NCBI RefSeq assembly: GCF_900103735.1
Contig: NZ_FMXE01000015.1
Coordinates: forward strand, 47,432 to 111,431
From: Algoriphagus alkaliphilus
GTDB lineage: Bacteria > Bacteroidota > Bacteroidia > Cytophagales > Cyclobacteriaceae
Length of the DNA: 64,000 bases
Direction: 5' to 3'
In this document: positions 63,679 to 64,000 of the stretch, one piece after another
Layout: every line of letters begins with the position of its first letter
How positions within the stretch are numbered: the first letter of the stretch is position 1
Program-made: the position numbers and the translations under genes
The notes under the pieces: generated by a model
What the model was told of the DNA's origin: nothing
The model's input: only the letters and a program-made list of their open reading frames with translations
The model's database searches: none

Positions 63679-64000
63679 GTCGAGTAGGTAAGGGGAATTT
63701 CACCCCAAACCTCTCACAGCACCATGCGTGATAGTCTCTCCGCCGCGGCGGACGCTTCCAAAGTCAGGTCCCCTACTTTTTACCAAGAGTTGGTGGTACA
63801 AGTTGCCAATGTGCGAATAGATTTGGCTTTCCCCGGTAAACTGTTACCAGCCACCTGATAGCCTTTCTTTTACCCATTCTCCGTTTCTGAGCCATCTTCC
63901 ATTCTATCAATTTTCTGTTCAGCCAATACCACAATCCTACCGTAGTCCATTTATGGAACTTGCAGTAATAATTGATCCAGCCCTTTATCATCACATTGAT
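63679..64000 (-). mobile_element. Group II intron, 3' end only
   Basis: Read on the minus strand, the maturase end (63773) is followed by sequence of a bacterial group II intron end: GCATGGTGCTGTGAGAGG, GGGGTGAAATTCCCC and the tip CCTACTCGAC at 63688-63679. Where the upstream arm of domain V should pair, the DNA has a perfect palindrome TCCGCCGCGGCGGA (63739-63752). The rest of the intron lies outside the window. Confidence 0.7.
63773..64000 (-). CDS. Group II intron maturase, C-terminal part
   Basis: The frame is open to the right edge. The visible end (IKGWINYYCKFHKWTTVGLW, KRKAIRWLVTVYRGKPNLFAHW) is the maturase-specific domain and HNH-less end of group II intron reverse transcriptases. 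The protein binds the intron RNA, helps it splice and copies it at new sites. Start and RT domain lie outside the window. Confidence 0.8.
   Translation of the reverse strand: MNVMIKGWINYYCKFHKWTTVGLWYWLNRKLIEWKMAQKRRMGKRKAIRWLVTVYRGKPNLFAHWQLVPPTLGKK

Noticed and set aside
63643..63690. Class C intron insertion after a terminator
   Set aside because: The terminator lies at the 3' side of the intron, on the opposite strand, whereas class C introns have it at the 5' exon; the class cannot be fixed from this end.

Overview
The window looks like the chromosome of a Bacteroidota bacterium of the Cytophagales (Cyclobacteriaceae/Algoriphagus-like; family-level inference only). Evidence: TonB receptor + DUF4249 pair, DUF4834, a CarB lacking the C-terminal MGS domain, bacillithiol synthesis (BshA), RHS proteins of the Bacteroidetes DUF6443 type, an ABC-2 permease fused to an M1 peptidase, a HEPN-tailed sulfite reductase, and TAnnTTTG-type -7 promoter boxes. 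Coding density is high and most genes sit in short same-strand runs.

Region 1 (1-15.8 kb) is accessory. It starts with the 3' part of a Fic-family gene whose catalytic His is replaced by Gln, then a complete IS21-family element (istA/istB) that abuts a truncated IS1595-type transposase. Next comes a leftward operon of Bacteroidetes RHS proteins: an upstream RHS-like protein broken by one in-frame TAG, a small secreted protein, a second RHS protein with a variable C-terminal toxin-like tip, and a small candidate immunity gene. A RhuM-Fic protein follows, then a graveyard of transposase fragments (IS4-like, IS66, ISL3) and a scrap of a ParB-like gene. All of this lies on the 3' side of an initiator-type tRNA-Met gene, a usual boundary for integrating elements.

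Region 2 (15.9-36 kb) is mostly housekeeping: era-der, a small lipoprotein, SprT-like metalloprotein, scpB, a DksA/TraR-like protein, a lamin-tail-domain surface protein, asd with a methyltransferase, a zeta-toxin module, a DUF4249/TonB receptor pair, DUF4834-carB, an M23 peptidase, a lipoprotein and xerD.

Region 3 (35.5-48.7 kb) holds an ECF sigma factor with a small membrane protein and a secreted Spy-like protein ending in a TonB-plug-like motif, a RelE-type toxin-antitoxin pair, a DUF885 peptidase, an ABC ATPase plus the permease-aminopeptidase fusion, a DUF6922/AbiEii pair, metK and a DUF4143 ATPase with dyad repeats at its start.

Region 4 (48.8-56.75 kb) is an assimilatory sulfate-reduction cluster read leftward: Rrf2 regulator, DUF2061 protein, CysH (4Fe-4S APS-reductase type), CysD, CysN, siroheme sulfite reductase with a HEPN tail, uroporphyrinogen-III methyltransferase (CobA) and precorrin-2 dehydrogenase/ferrochelatase. 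Together they activate sulfate, reduce it to sulfide and make the siroheme cofactor. The gaps inside this cluster are filled with short degenerate word-like repeats.

Region 5 (56.8-64 kb) has htpG followed by four consecutive hairpins, an SDR-type oxidoreductase, a fatty-acid-hydroxylase-family protein, bshA, an M24 peptidase lipoprotein, and the 3' end of a group II intron with its maturase at the right edge. No CRISPR array or rRNA was seen.
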